The position numbers and the translations under genes are program-made. A model generated the notes under the pieces. The model searched no databases and was not told where the DNA came from. It saw nothing but the letters and a program-made list of their open reading frames with translations. Below, piece after piece: positions 50,078 through 59,090 of a stretch of DNA of 59,090 bases (its first letter is position 1; every line of letters begins with the position of its first letter). Origin of the DNA: an uncultured Acidobacteriota bacterium (GTDB taxonomy: Bacteria; Acidobacteriota; Terriglobia; Bryobacterales; Bryobacteraceae); the NCBI GenBank assembly GCA_900696665.1, contig CAADGY010000103.1, positions 1-59,090 on the forward strand, written 5' to 3'.

Positions 50078-53000
50078 ATGTCGTGCTTCTATATTGATCG
50101 AAAAGACTATTGGGTGGCGGGAATCTGCGTCGCCCTTCTGCTTGCGCTTGCCTTTTGGCCGGCTGTTCTTGTGGGCCAAACCCTCCTGGGGTCGGTCGTC
50201 GGGTTAGTCACGGACGCAACCGGCGCTGTCATCCCGGATGCCAAGGTCACTCTGACCGAAACGCGGACAGGTGTTCAGCGGGTGTCGTTATCGAACGCGA
50301 CCGGCAATTACACCTTTTCAGAGATACCGTCGGGAGTCTACACGGTCGTCATATCGAAGACTGGCTTCAAAGAGGCAGCCGGCACCGGGATCACCGTGAC
50401 CACGCAGGCGACAGTCCGTTTTGACGCGGCCTTGCAGGTAGGAGAGATGTCCCAGCGGGTGGAAGTGGCCGCCCAGGCGGCAGCGCTTAACACCGAAAGC
50501 GCTCAACTGGGAGACATACGGACCCGCGATGAGATAGTCAATCTGCCGCTCAACACCCGGTCTTCGATGGCATACCGTTACATCACGTCTTCCAACTATG
50601 ACGGCGGCTACATCGCCGGCCAGCGCAGCTATTTCGGCTACTACGCAGTCGACGGAGTCAGCGCCATGGCCCCGGCCTGGGGTGCCTGGAGCGGGCCGGT
50701 CCTGGGCATGTCGATGGAATCGGTGCAGGACATCACGTTCGTAACCTCGATTCCTTCGGCGGAATTCGGCGACGTTGCGACGGTCTCCGTCTCTACCCGT
50801 TCGGGAACCAACGATCTGCACTTCAGCGGGTTTTGGGAACACAGCAACAACGCGTTCAACGCGGCCGGCTATTTCTCCCACGCCAAGGGCAAAGGACCGC
50901 GGCTGCATGAGGTGGGAGGCAGTATCGCCGGCCCAGTCTACATCCCCCGGCTCTATAACGGAAAGAATCGCACCTTTTTCTTCTTCAACTGGGAGAACAG
51001 GATTTCCCCGGGCGGCTATTGGGACGTGCAGAGCGTGCCAACCGAGAAGATGCGCGCAGGCGATTTTTCCGAACTGCTTTCCTCCGGTATGACAATCTAC
51101 GACCCCACCACCGGCAACCCGTTTCCGGGTAACATTATCCCGGCGCAACGAATCAGCCAGGTTGCCAGGAATATCCAGGCTCCACAATACATTCCACTCC
51201 CCAATTTCGGCGGCCCTGGCGAGATCCTGAACAACTACCGGAATTTCTACAGCACCAAACTGACCAGTTATTACCCTACGGCCAGAGTGGACCACAATTT
51301 CCGCGACAACAGGGACACAATTTCGGGGCGCTACAACTACCGTCACGATCCCGAAGATGGCAATCTCAACGGTTTGCCTTTCTTCAACAAGACCCAGTAC
51401 CGGAACGCCACGAATGCCTACCTTTCGGAAACGCACCTGTTTTCCCCCACCCTGGTAAATGAATTCCGTTGGGGCCTGACACGCGATTTTTCGCGCTACG
51501 GGGGCACCAGTATCGGCTCGGACGTGGTGTCGGATTGGGGTCTCGAAGTTCCGAACATGAATCTGAAGCAAGGTCTCCATGGCACGCCTCAGGTGGCATT
51601 CCAGAACTTCACCACCCTGTGGTCGTATGCCGATACCGGTTGGGACCAGATCACGATGGACTTCGTCGATAACCTTACGTGGAGCACGGGCAAACATGTC
51701 ATCAAGACGGGCTTCACCTACCGTCATTACAAGGTCGACGAGAGTTCAGGGGATGCTACTGATATCTTTGGAGCTCTAGATTTTCGAAGCTTCGGTACAC
51801 AGAGTCCCGCCGGCGACGGCGGATTCGACTACGCAAGTTTCCTGCTTGGGATTCCGTATTCCAGCAGCACGCATGACCGATCCCCGGACATCGCAGCGCG
51901 ATACCGCACGTTGGCGGCTTACATCCAGGACGATTGGCGCGTTTCCCCCAGACTGACCCTAAACCTGGGGTTGCGTTTCGAAACCACCAGCACGCCGTAT
52001 GACAAGAACGATATGCGCTTCAGTTTCGATCCTGTTACAGGCGCGTTAGTCGTACCGAATCAGAAAGCCATCGACACGTTGGTGAGCCCCGTTTTTCCGA
52101 AAGACATTCCGATTATCACGGCGGAGCGGGCGGGCTTCCCCTCGCGATCGCTGCTGGAGGCGGACAATACCTGGGCGCCCCGGATCGGTTTCGCTTACCG
52201 GCCTCTTGCAAAAACCGTGGTCCGCGGTGGCGCCGGACTATTCTATTCGCCTCTCATCCACTATGCGGTGATTGACCCCTATGCGGGCGGTCCGTTCCAA
52301 CTTAGCCAGAGCTTCCAGAACGAGATCGAAAACGGGATCCCGCAACTTCGCTTCCCGAATCCGTTTGGCGGTGTGGGGACTTTCTCCGGGGGAATCGACA
52401 TCTGGTCAGGCGCTAAGAAGATCCGGACACCTTACACGCAGCAGTGGAACCTGACCTTGGAGCGGCAATTCGGGGAAGCCACCGTGGCCCGGGCCAGCTA
52501 CCGAGGACATCACACGACCCAACTCCTTTACTATCACGACCTGAATCAGCCATTCGTAAGTAACGATCCGGCCAACCAGGACTATTTCCGGTACCCCGAT
52601 TTCTATCAGGTGAAAAATTACCGGAACGGCGGATCCGAAATCGGACATCTCTTCGAATTTGAGGTCCAACGAAGATTTACCAAAGGCCTGACCTTCCAGG
52701 CTGGTTATACTCACGCCAAGGTGGTCACCGACAATCGGGGCAGCGATTTTATTGGGAGCCCGGAATACTCCTGGGACCGCAAGCGCGATTCGGGAAACGA
52801 AAATGGCATTTCCCGCCACCGTGCTACTGGCAGCGCCATTTGGGAATTGCCGTTCGGCACCGGTCAACGCTTCGGCTCCAGCCTGCCGAAATGGGTGCTA
52901 CAGGCTTTCGGGAATTGGCAGACGTCTTACGTGCTGGCGCTGCAAAGCGGACAATTCCTGGACCCCTATTGCGGAGACTGTCCGGATACGTCATACACCC

Positions 53001-53368
53001 GGATATTCGGTGGACGCCCGGACCTGGTCGGAGACCCCAAGCTCAACAACGCAAGTATCCAGCGCTGGTTTAATCCCGCCGCCTTCGCCCAACCGGCTTT
53101 TGGCACTCTCGGCAACAGCGCACCCGGCGTTATCGTCGGACCGGGATTGGTGAACTTCAATTTCGGACTGTTCAAGTACTTCAACATCACCGAAACCGGG
53201 AGACTCCAGTTGCGGATGACCTCCACGAACTTCTTCAATCATCCGAATTTCGGGAATCCGAACACCGATATCAGTTCGGCCAATGCCGGCAGGATCTCAG
53301 GCATCACCGGGCGGGGATTAGGCGCGGGATCGAGGACTATCCGGCTCGGCGCACGTTTCGATTTTTAG
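50078..53368 (+). CDS. TonB-dependent receptor, Oar-like, with carboxypeptidase-regulatory-like N-terminus
   Basis: A 1096-residue outer-membrane receptor. A signal/hydrophobic segment (~12-32) precedes the regulatory-like domain 'SVVGLVTDATGAVIPDAKVTLTE' to 'IPSGVYTVVISKTGF', then the plug ('YYAVDGVSAMAP', 'PSAEFGDVATVSVSTRSGTNDLHFSGFWE') and barrel ending 'SRTIRLGARFDF' with terminal Phe. 'FFFFNWENR' and 'LAAYIQDDWRVSPRLTLNLGLRFE' are conserved in this family. The substrate is unknown. It shares an intergenic region with the divergent winged-helix/PD40 regulator, which may control it. Confidence 0.9.
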   Translation: MSCFYIDRKDYWVAGICVALLLALAFWPAVLVGQTLLGSVVGLVTDATGAVIPDAKVTLTETRTGVQRVSLSNATGNYTFSEIPSGVYTVVISKTGFKEAAGTGITVTTQATVRFDAALQVGEMSQRVEVAAQAAALNTESAQLGDIRTRDEIVNLPLNTRSSMAYRYITSSNYDGGYIAGQRSYFGYYAVDGVSAMAPAWGAWSGPVLGMSMESVQDITFVTSIPSAEFGDVATVSVSTRSGTNDLHFSGFWEHSNNAFNAAGYFSHAKGKGPRLHEVGGSIAGPVYIPRLYNGKNRTFFFFNWENRISPGGYWDVQSVPTEKMRAGDFSELLSSGMTIYDPTTGNPFPGNIIPAQRISQVARNIQAPQYIPLPNFGGPGEILNNYRNFYSTKLTSYYPTARVDHNFRDNRDTISGRYNYRHDPEDGNLNGLPFFNKTQYRNATNAYLSETHLFSPTLVNEFRWGLTRDFSRYGGTSIGSDVVSDWGLEVPNMNLKQGLHGTPQVAFQNFTTLWSYADTGWDQITMDFVDNLTWSTGKHVIKTGFTYRHYKVDESSGDATDIFGALDFRSFGTQSPAGDGGFDYASFLLGIPYSSSTHDRSPDIAARYRTLAAYIQDDWRVSPRLTLNLGLRFETTSTPYDKNDMRFSFDPVTGALVVPNQKAIDTLVSPVFPKDIPIITAERAGFPSRSLLEADNTWAPRIGFAYRPLAKTVVRGGAGLFYSPLIHYAVIDPYAGGPFQLSQSFQNEIENGIPQLRFPNPFGGVGTFSGGIDIWSGAKKIRTPYTQQWNLTLERQFGEATVARASYRGHHTTQLLYYHDLNQPFVSNDPANQDYFRYPDFYQVKNYRNGGSEIGHLFEFEVQRRFTKGLTFQAGYTHAKVVTDNRGSDFIGSPEYSWDRKRDSGNENGISRHRATGSAIWELPFGTGQRFGSSLPKWVLQAFGNWQTSYVLALQSGQFLDPYCGDCPDTSYTRIFGGRPDLVGDPKLNNASIQRWFNPAAFAQPAFGTLGNSAPGVIVGPGLVNFNFGLFKYFNITETGRLQLRMTSTNFFNHPNFGNPNTDISSANAGRISGITGRGLGAGSRTIRLGARFDF

Positions 53369-53469
53369 CCCCAAGTTCCACGGCGCTGGAGATAAGCTGG
53401 GGGCGGATAGACGGATACGACCTCTTCGCGCCACCCGCGATGTCCGAGGTCGCTGAGTCCGGTCCGGTG

Positions 53470-53916
53470 TACTGCTTGGGGACAGCGCTTCGATGATGCG
53501 GCAGTCCGCGATGAGACCACCTCCCTGACAGCACCGGCTCAAACGGCGCAACTCGGTCGCAAGCCGCTTGAGATCGATGATCTTCTTTCGATGGCGGTCA
53601 GGTGCTGACTTGTGAGGCGATCCACCTCTACGCACGCCTGGTTCTTCTCTGAAGACATTCGCAGCAAGTCCCGCACCTGGTCCAGCGTGAAGCCCAGGTC
53701 CCGGCACCGCCGGATGAACCTCAGGCGATGCAGGTGCTCCTGGCTGTAAGCACGGCAGTTTCCCTCCGTTCGGGGCGGACTCGGCATGAGTCCGGCCTGC
53801 TCGTAATACCGAATGGTGACTACCTTTACCCCGGTCGCCTTGGCGAGATCACCGATGCTCAGCCGTTGCGTGGCGTCATCTTCGGTGTGATGGGAGAAAG
53901 GAAGGTCAGCGCCCAT
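53470..53916 (-). pseudogene. Frameshifted MerR-family regulator
   Basis: The frame from 53916 encodes 'RLSIGDLAKATGVKVVTIRYYEQAGLMPSPPRTEGNCRAYSQEHLHRLRFIRRCRDLGF', a clear MerR DNA-binding domain, then 'TSQHLTAIERR' and a premature end at 53539. The expected continuation, 'KKIIDLKRLATELRRLSRCCQGGGLIADCRIIEAL', is encoded in the next frame immediately downstream (to about 53470), with the cysteines typical of heavy-metal MerR sensors (CueR/HmrR/ZntR type). A single-base change near 53595 breaks the gene. Its normal N-terminus (MRIGELA-like) is also lost: homology begins near 53860 and the frame runs back into receptor remnant sequence. Confidence 0.75.
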
Positions 53917-54075
53917 ATGAGGCTGTTCCTGAACCTCGAAAACCTCACAAACGTGCGCCAGACCCGTTGGAACTCGCTACTGCGTCCGAATCGAGCGCCC
54001 GATGGCCGCTGGACCGTGGATGCATGGGCTCCGCTAGACGGGCGGGTCATCAACGGCGGCGTTAGGTTCCTGTTC
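53878..54075 (+). pseudogene. C-terminal remnant of a TonB-dependent receptor
   Basis: The plus-strand frame reads 'IFGVMGERKVSAHMRLFLN', 'LENLTNVRQTRWNSLLRPNR', 'APDGRWTVDAWAPLDGRV' and 'INGGVRFLF'. This is the last ~65 residues of a CirA-like TonB receptor, which normally ends shortly after GGVRxxF. The usual stop is absent (the frame continues to 54198 in Arg/Gly-rich sequence) and the rest of the receptor is missing: homology begins exactly where the MerR gene should have its 5' end. It appears to be the edge of a deletion. Confidence 0.7.
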
Positions 54076-54669
54076 GCCACCAGGGTGGTCAGGCGCCTGC
54101 GATCGCTTTCCCTTACCCCACCGCACCCGGGCGGAGGCGGCGCCCAAGGAGCGGGTGGTGGGAGTCGTCACAAGGCGAAGCGCCGGCGCAGCAGTTGAAC
54201 AACGAGCGGCGCGCGAGGCGCACGTCGCACACACATCAACAATTTTTTCGATCTCCGATCGGGTGTGGACTTATGTTGCACGAAACGGGACCCGTGATAA
54301 GGCGTTGCTCCTCCGCTGGTCCTCCACTGCTCCCAGGGGAGGCTGGACTGTGGCCTCCTCGCCGACTATGGCCAGTTCGGTCCTCCACTGCTCCCAGGGG
54401 AGGCTGATAGCCCGCATAGCGAAGGCTCCTCGCGCAGTAAACCACTCTTGCTTTGCATCCTCGCATCGATGCTCCCTCCTGGCCTGAGTCTAAGTCGAAA
54501 GGGGCATCTGCAAGTGCAAGATCGAGGACAGGATTTGTGAAATCCGCGCCGCACCGAATGTCAACCGTACTCTCATAACGGACCTTCGTGCGGCGACCAT
54601 GCAGAGCGTCATTTCGTCCATGACTCCAGCCGTCATTCCACCCCTTACTCGAAAAGCTGCCGTTGTCGT
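54076..54669. other. Non-coding region with short direct repeats
   Basis: About 600 bases without a plausible gene. It holds two copies of a 28-base direct repeat (54318-54345 and 54379-54406). Open frames on both strands are low-complexity and carry no family signal. The right end contains the promoter of the receptor gene at 54757. Confidence 0.5.
54318..54406. repeat. Two 28-base direct repeats, 33-base spacer
   Basis: GGTCCTCCACTGCTCCCAGG and the following eight bases GGAGGCTG occur identically at 54318-54345 and 54379-54406. The sequence just left of the first copy (CCTCCGCTGGTC) recurs near 58329 on the other side of the receptor gene. Only two copies are present, so this is not a CRISPR array. 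Confidence 0.85.
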
Positions 54670-54698
54670 TTGAACACGCTCGGCGCCGGGTGTATACT
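54670..54698 (+). promoter_or_regulatory. Sigma70-type promoter of the third TonB receptor
   Basis: TTGAAC at 54670-54675, a 17-base spacer and TATACT at 54693-54698, 58 bases upstream of ATG 54757. Spacing is ideal and both boxes are near consensus. Confidence 0.55.
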
Positions 54699-54756
54699 GG
54701 CCACAATCGGGATCCAAAACGGAAATTCCGGCTGATTTCGCGGGGGCGAAAAGACC

Positions 54757-57700
54757 ATGACAAGTCATCCAGGAAAGAAGATAGGGATTGGTGTGTGCAT
54801 TGCCGTCTTCTTAGCTGCGGGCATCACACATTCCCAAACCATCTTTGCGACCATAACGGGTACGGTGACGGACCCCACGGGCGCGGTTGTTCCCAACGTG
54901 TCCGTCACCGCGACGAACGTGCTGACCGGTGTTAAGAGCGCGACAAAGTCGAACGAAGCCGGAATCTACACGGTTCCGCAGTTGAACCAGGGCACCTATT
55001 CAGTGAAGGCGGAGGCGGCCGGGTTCAAGGAGTTTGTGGTTCAGAACGTCGCTCTGGTTTCACGCGACGTGCGTCGCGTCGACATAAAGCTCGAGGTCGG
55101 GGCGGTGGAAACGGCCGTCGAGGTATCGGCCGGAGCGACGCTGATCGAGACGGAGACGGCGCGAATTGGGAATACGAAGACTTCGATGCTGCTCAACACG
55201 CTGCCACTGAACACTCGCGGATTGTGGGCATACCTCGCTCTGGCGCCGGGCGTGCAACAGCAGCCGGGAAGCAGCGTGATTCGCTTTGGTGGCAGCCGTG
55301 TGAATCAGGAGAACTGGTCGATTGACGGAGTCAGCTTCAGTGATGGCGTTGACAATACGCAGACGGGACCGCTGGCAAACTACATCGAATCATTTCAAGA
55401 GGTGAAGATCGACCTTTCGAATAACTCGGCCGAGTTCGGCTCCATCGGGCAGGTCACGATCGTGTCGAAATCAGGCACGAACGACCTTCATGGAACAATC
55501 TTCGATTACTACTCGACGCCATGGTTCCGGGCGCGTGACTATTTCGCCGTTGCCCGGCCCACAGGCATATTCCACGCGCCGGGCGGGGCAGTCGGAGGGC
55601 CGGTTTGGATGCCGAAGGTTTACGACGGGCGCAACAAGACCTTTTTCTATTTTTCCTTCGAGACGTCACGAGGCAGCCAGCGGACACAGAACCTGACGCC
55701 CTCGGTTCCCCTGGCGGCGTGGCGAAACGGTGACTTCTCCGATCTTTCCGGAGTAACGCTCAGGAACCCGTTTACCGGCGAGGTGTTTCCGAACAACAGG
55801 ATTCCGGACAACCTAATCAACCCTGTATCGAAGAAGATCCAAGAGAGGTTTTACCCGCTGCCGAATTTTGGCAACACGAGTGTATTCGCCACCAGAAACT
55901 ATCGGGAAGCGAAAACGCGGTCGTATGATCCATCCACATACTGGACAACGCGTGGAGATCATCGGTTTGGCGACAAGGGCTATCTTTTCGGGCGATTCAC
56001 ATGGCACCGGCTGTACAACCGGCCGTACGAGGCGAACCTTCCGACCATCGGGCAGCGGAATCAAGTGCGCAGCAACCGCGCGTCAACCGTGTCGTATACG
56101 CACACGTTTAATCCAACGATGGTGAATGAGATCCGCTGGGGCTTCCACTTCAACAACAACCCGATTCTGTTGCCCATCAATGGCCCGCAGCTCATGGAGG
56201 AGTTGGGAATTGTCGGTCTCGCTCCTGGCATCCCGGAGGAGTTCACGGGCGTGCTGAAAATCAACTGGTCAGGTTCGAGCCTCACCGGCATTAGCCCAAG
56301 TGTGAATCACCGCCCGGTCGGCTACCGGACGCACACGGAAGAAGTGCAGGAACACTTTAGCTGGTTCCGTAACCGCCATAACCTGAAGTTCGGCTTCAAC
56401 ATGCTGCGATCCGAGTACGATAGCTATGGCGCCCCGGGGAACCTGTTCGGGAACTTAACCTTCTCGAGCCGCTTTACGGGCTATCCGTACGCCGACTTCC
56501 TGTTGGGAATTCCGACGCGGGCGGCCCGGGCCTTCCCTACTCCGCGAGTGGACCGAAACCGCTGGTCACTGGATTTCTATGCGATGGACGATTTCAAGAT
56601 CAGCCCGAAGCTCACACTGAATTTGGGCGTCCGGTACGAGCCGCACTTTCCATGGCGGGACAACCGGAATTTGTTGTCGATCTTTGATATCGGCTCGAAG
56701 AAAATCATTATCCCCGACGGTGCTTCCAGTGAGATCAGCCCGATCTTCCCAACGGCCTACGTCGGGATCGCCGAGGCGAGCAGTGTCGGTTTGCGTGGCC
56801 GCTCGATCGTCAATATGGATAAAAACAACATCGCGCCGCGCGTCGGTGTGGCCTACCGCCCATGGGGGAGCCAGACAGTCTTTCGGGCCGGCTGGGGCCT
56901 GTTCTATGATGTGGTTCCGTTCGTATACGGCTTGACTTCCGGCGGAGTCCCCTTCGTGCTGAACGAACCCACGTTCACGAACCCCACCGCGAATCCGCAG
57001 GTGATATTGCCACGGGTATTTCCGGCAACCGGAACGGGGGGGCCGTCGGAGGTGAGTATTCCTGCGGCGCTGAACCCCAACTATGAGACTCCATACTCAA
57101 TGCAGTACAACTTCACGATCGAGCGCCAGCAGTGGGACACCGGATTCCGACTGTCTTACATCGGAACGCTGGGGCGTAAGGCGCCGTGGGCCTACGATAT
57201 CAATTCGCCCGTGCCCGATGCGCGCCCTTACATTGAAAAGCCCCGACCTTTCCCGAACTATCCCACGATCACCTACATTACGAATGGCGCGGGTCACAAC
57301 TACCATGCCATGACGTTTGAAGTGAACCGCCAGATGGCCAAGGGACTCTACCTTCAAAGTACATGGACGTGGGCCCGGGACATCTACGACATGGACTATA
57401 ACTGGGATTTCGATAACTGGGCGTTCACCTCGGAGAATCCGTTTGACCGCAGCCGGGAAAAAGCCGTTTCTGGCGATGTTCCGACGCATCGATGGAACAC
57501 CAACTGGGTATACCAGTTTCCGTTCGGCCGTGGTAAGAAGTGGTTATCGGGCGTCTCGAGGCTGGCGAATCTGGCGGTGGGCGGCTGGGAAATCAGCGGC
57601 ATTTGGTCCACTCAGACCGGCCAGTTCCTCACGCCGTTCTGGACCGGGCCGGATCCAGTTGGGATTTTCTACACTGACAGCGATTCGGCGGAGGTATCAC

Positions 57701-58083
57701 TGAGGCCCGATATCTTGCGAAATCCGAACCTTCCAAGCGGCCAGCGAACGATCGAACGCTGGTTTGACACGGGGGCGTTCGCACCACCGCAAACCGGCAG
57801 GTTCGGCACTTCGGCGAAGGGCGTGATCAAGGGCCCCGGCGTAAACGTGTGGCATATGGGTTTCCACAAAGAGTTCCTGTTCCGGGAGGACAGAGCGCGG
57901 TTACGTTGGGAGATGACGGCGACTAACATTTTCAACCATCCGAACTGGAGTAATCCGAACACGGATATTTCCGATCCGGACGGACTGGGCCAGATTGGCG
58001 GAGTGGGTGGCGTCAGCGGGGATTCCACTGGCGACCAACCCTACGTCCGGTCATTCCGGATGGGAGTCCGCTTCACCTGGTAG
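54757..58083 (+). CDS. TonB-dependent receptor, Oar-like, with carboxypeptidase-regulatory-like N-terminus
   Basis: A 1108-residue outer-membrane receptor. Signal peptide (~8-27), regulatory-like domain ('ATITGTVTDPTGAVVPNVSVTAT' to 'NQGTYSVKAEAAGF'), plug ('NWSIDGVSFSDGVDNTQTG', 'NNSAEFGSIGQVTIVSKSGTNDLHG') and barrel ending 'SFRMGVRFTW', with a terminal Trp in place of the usual Phe. It resembles the receptor at 50078 in order of motifs but is clearly diverged. GGGGG about 11 bases upstream of ATG 54757 may serve as ribosome-binding site. No SusD-like or hydrolase gene follows; an imperfect palindrome lies 45 bases after the stop. Confidence 0.9.
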   Translation: MTSHPGKKIGIGVCIAVFLAAGITHSQTIFATITGTVTDPTGAVVPNVSVTATNVLTGVKSATKSNEAGIYTVPQLNQGTYSVKAEAAGFKEFVVQNVALVSRDVRRVDIKLEVGAVETAVEVSAGATLIETETARIGNTKTSMLLNTLPLNTRGLWAYLALAPGVQQQPGSSVIRFGGSRVNQENWSIDGVSFSDGVDNTQTGPLANYIESFQEVKIDLSNNSAEFGSIGQVTIVSKSGTNDLHGTIFDYYSTPWFRARDYFAVARPTGIFHAPGGAVGGPVWMPKVYDGRNKTFFYFSFETSRGSQRTQNLTPSVPLAAWRNGDFSDLSGVTLRNPFTGEVFPNNRIPDNLINPVSKKIQERFYPLPNFGNTSVFATRNYREAKTRSYDPSTYWTTRGDHRFGDKGYLFGRFTWHRLYNRPYEANLPTIGQRNQVRSNRASTVSYTHTFNPTMVNEIRWGFHFNNNPILLPINGPQLMEELGIVGLAPGIPEEFTGVLKINWSGSSLTGISPSVNHRPVGYRTHTEEVQEHFSWFRNRHNLKFGFNMLRSEYDSYGAPGNLFGNLTFSSRFTGYPYADFLLGIPTRAARAFPTPRVDRNRWSLDFYAMDDFKISPKLTLNLGVRYEPHFPWRDNRNLLSIFDIGSKKIIIPDGASSEISPIFPTAYVGIAEASSVGLRGRSIVNMDKNNIAPRVGVAYRPWGSQTVFRAGWGLFYDVVPFVYGLTSGGVPFVLNEPTFTNPTANPQVILPRVFPATGTGGPSEVSIPAALNPNYETPYSMQYNFTIERQQWDTGFRLSYIGTLGRKAPWAYDINSPVPDARPYIEKPRPFPNYPTITYITNGAGHNYHAMTFEVNRQMAKGLYLQSTWTWARDIYDMDYNWDFDNWAFTSENPFDRSREKAVSGDVPTHRWNTNWVYQFPFGRGKKWLSGVSRLANLAVGGWEISGIWSTQTGQFLTPFWTGPDPVGIFYTDSDSAEVSLRPDILRNPNLPSGQRTIERWFDTGAFAPPQTGRFGTSAKGVIKGPGVNVWHMGFHKEFLFREDRARLRWEMTATNIFNHPNWSNPNTDISDPDGLGQIGGVGGVSGDSTGDQPYVRSFRMGVRFTW

Positions 58084-58127
58084 TCTCGCCCACCAGGCTG
58101 TGCCCCTCTGCCAGCAGCGGAGAGCAC

Positions 58128-58168
58128 GGTTTTCCACAGCACAGTGGTCGCGACCACTGTGGAAAACC
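58128..58168. repeat. Large palindrome downstream of the third TonB receptor
   Basis: CACAGTGGTCG/CGACCACTGTG at 58140-58161 is a perfect 22-base palindrome. The flanks GGTTTTCCA (left) and TGGAAAACC (right) extend it, interrupted by an extra CACAG on the left. It could fold into a strong hairpin and may terminate the receptor transcript, although no T-run follows. Confidence 0.7.
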
Positions 58169-58575
58169 TTCGTCTCAACATCTCTCCTTCGGGGCCACTA
58201 TAAGAACCAGCGGAGGAGAAGACCGGAGTGTGTCTGGAGAAAATCGCTCCGGTCACCCTACCGCTACGGCTCCCGGTCAACAAAGAACGGCTCCTGCGTG
58301 GGGATTGAGTCTGCTCGATTGTCGGTTACCTCCGCTGGTCTCCGCTGCACGCATCAAATCGCGGAATGTGTCACGCCTCCTGCTCGCCTGCTTATAGTGA
58401 CTCCAGCTCACGAAAGACCCAGATGGCCGGCCCTGTCACGGTGAGGGTCGAAGCGGGGATGGGGGTGCGGGTGTGGTACGCAGAATTCCATCCGGCCAAT
58501 AGCTCGTTGATTCCACAAGCCATCGCGGCGTGCCATCCTGAGCGTTTATGCTCGTCTCGACCCGCTACTCTATAT
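58169..58575. other. Non-coding region with CCTCCGCTGG-type short repeats
   Basis: About 400 bases between the receptor and the Hsp70-like gene. CCAGCGGAGG near 58208 and its inverse CCTCCGCTGG near 58329 are related to the repeat left of the receptor at ~54309. No gene-like frame is seen. Confidence 0.4.
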
Positions 58576-59090
58576 TTAGCTAATAGCCGGCGAGCCGGCG
58601 GAACCTAGTACCAGGCCAGAAGGCAGTTCCTCCCCGAACATCCGGCCGAACGCCTGCTCGGCAGCCTCTTCTCCCTCGAGGATGGCGATCAGGCGGGCGG
58701 AGTCCGGTTTCGATTCAAGCGTCCGGCGCACCATTTCATAAGTGGCCGGCGGCACATCCCGCGTGGTGTCGCCCGTCTGCCGCGCCAGAGTGGCAACTGC
58801 CTCGGCGGCACCCGTGAATTCCGGTACCAGCTTCAACAGGGCTTCGGCCCACCGGGCTGCAACCGCTCCGGACAAAACCTGGTTCATGGGTGCGTACAGC
58901 AATTTCCTGGCGCCAAGCCGCGACAAACACCACAACTCACTATCGCGGAAATCATTGGCCCGGATCCGCCGCAACAGGGCTTCCCCCAATTCGGTCCGCG
59001 TGTGGACAGGTAGAAGCTCCAGGCTCGCCGCCGCCCGCCACATTTCCCGAAGCAGGCTGGAATTGCGAACCTTAGTTGTCTTCTTCAACC
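58576..59090 (-). CDS. Hsp70-like protein, C-terminal part (partial)
   Basis: The frame is open to the right edge, so the start lies outside the window; about 170 residues are visible. 'SLLREMWRAAASLELLPVHTRTELGEALLRRI' and 'ELWCLSRLGARKLLYAPMNQVLSGAVAARWAEALL' match the C-terminal region (DUF3731-type) of the bacterial Hsp70-like family related to YegD, distinct from canonical DnaK. The ATPase domain, which would confirm the call, is not visible. The frame ends at 58576 with a short Gly/Ser-rich tail. Confidence 0.6.
   Translation of the reverse strand, partial: LKKTTKVRNSSLLREMWRAAASLELLPVHTRTELGEALLRRIRANDFRDSELWCLSRLGARKLLYAPMNQVLSGAVAARWAEALLKLVPEFTGAAEAVATLARQTGDTTRDVPPATYEMVRRTLESKPDSARLIAILEGEEAAEQAFGRMFGEELPSGLVLGSAGSPAIS

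Noticed and set aside
54318..54406. The two 28-base direct repeats as a CRISPR array
   Set aside because: Only two copies exist, no cas gene is in the window, and nearby related sequence is irregular.

Overview
The window is about 59 kb of GC-rich bacterial chromosome. It most resembles an Acidobacteriota genome of the Bryobacterales / Candidatus Solibacter type. This is inferred from three large TonB-dependent receptors with N-terminal carboxypeptidase-regulatory-like domains and no SusD partner, a winged-helix/PD40-propeller one-component regulator, SpoIVB-type (S55) secreted proteins, DUF362 proteins and many secreted proteins of unknown role. No ribosomal or marker gene fixes the taxonomy.

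Layout. 1-5.8 kb: end of a cyclodeaminase-like gene, lipoyl synthase (lipA), a URO-D family methyltransferase-like enzyme, a decayed winged-helix regulator, a secreted thioredoxin-like protein, a CBM9-like protein and an MFS transporter. 5.8-14.9 kb, minus strand: DUF362 protein, secreted beta-propeller, S55 protein, M20 peptidase, SdpI-family membrane protein and alpha/beta hydrolase.

15.1-24.0 kb is the most distinctive region, apparently an uncharacterised RiPP (ribosomally made, modified peptide) cluster. On the plus strand, behind a good sigma70-type promoter, lie a SPASM radical SAM enzyme, a 224-residue cysteine-free precursor-like protein carrying 15 consecutive Ala-Asn dipeptides plus one Thr-Asn, and two tandem B12-type radical SAM enzymes with the CWWG-x4-C-x2-CGL signature of RiPP C-methyltransferases. 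Converging on them is a minus-strand operon: a radical-SAM-like protein without the cluster cysteines, a minimal kinase-like protein, and a class I methyltransferase with an NPP motif. The simplest model is that the Ala-Asn tract is the modified core. No exporter or maturation protease is seen.

24.4-36.7 kb: tRNA-Gln(CUG), a TonB-dependent receptor, an EamA transporter, and a 2273-residue protein that joins a TamB-like half to a TamA/BamA (POTRA plus Omp85 barrel) half, preceded by a TPR gene. 36.7-49.9 kb: secreted proteins, a CDF metal transporter, a HEAT-repeat protein, an operon of two response regulators, porin-like protein, cupredoxin-like protein and sensor kinase, then a mutarotase-like protein, thiL and the winged-helix/PD40 regulator. 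50-59 kb: two more TonB-dependent receptors separated by a frameshifted MerR gene abutting a TonB-receptor remnant, and the C-terminal part of an Hsp70-like protein at the edge.

Starts were moved downstream of the longest open frame where a signal peptide, ribosome-binding site or family N-terminus supported it. All family assignments come from reading motifs; no database search was run.
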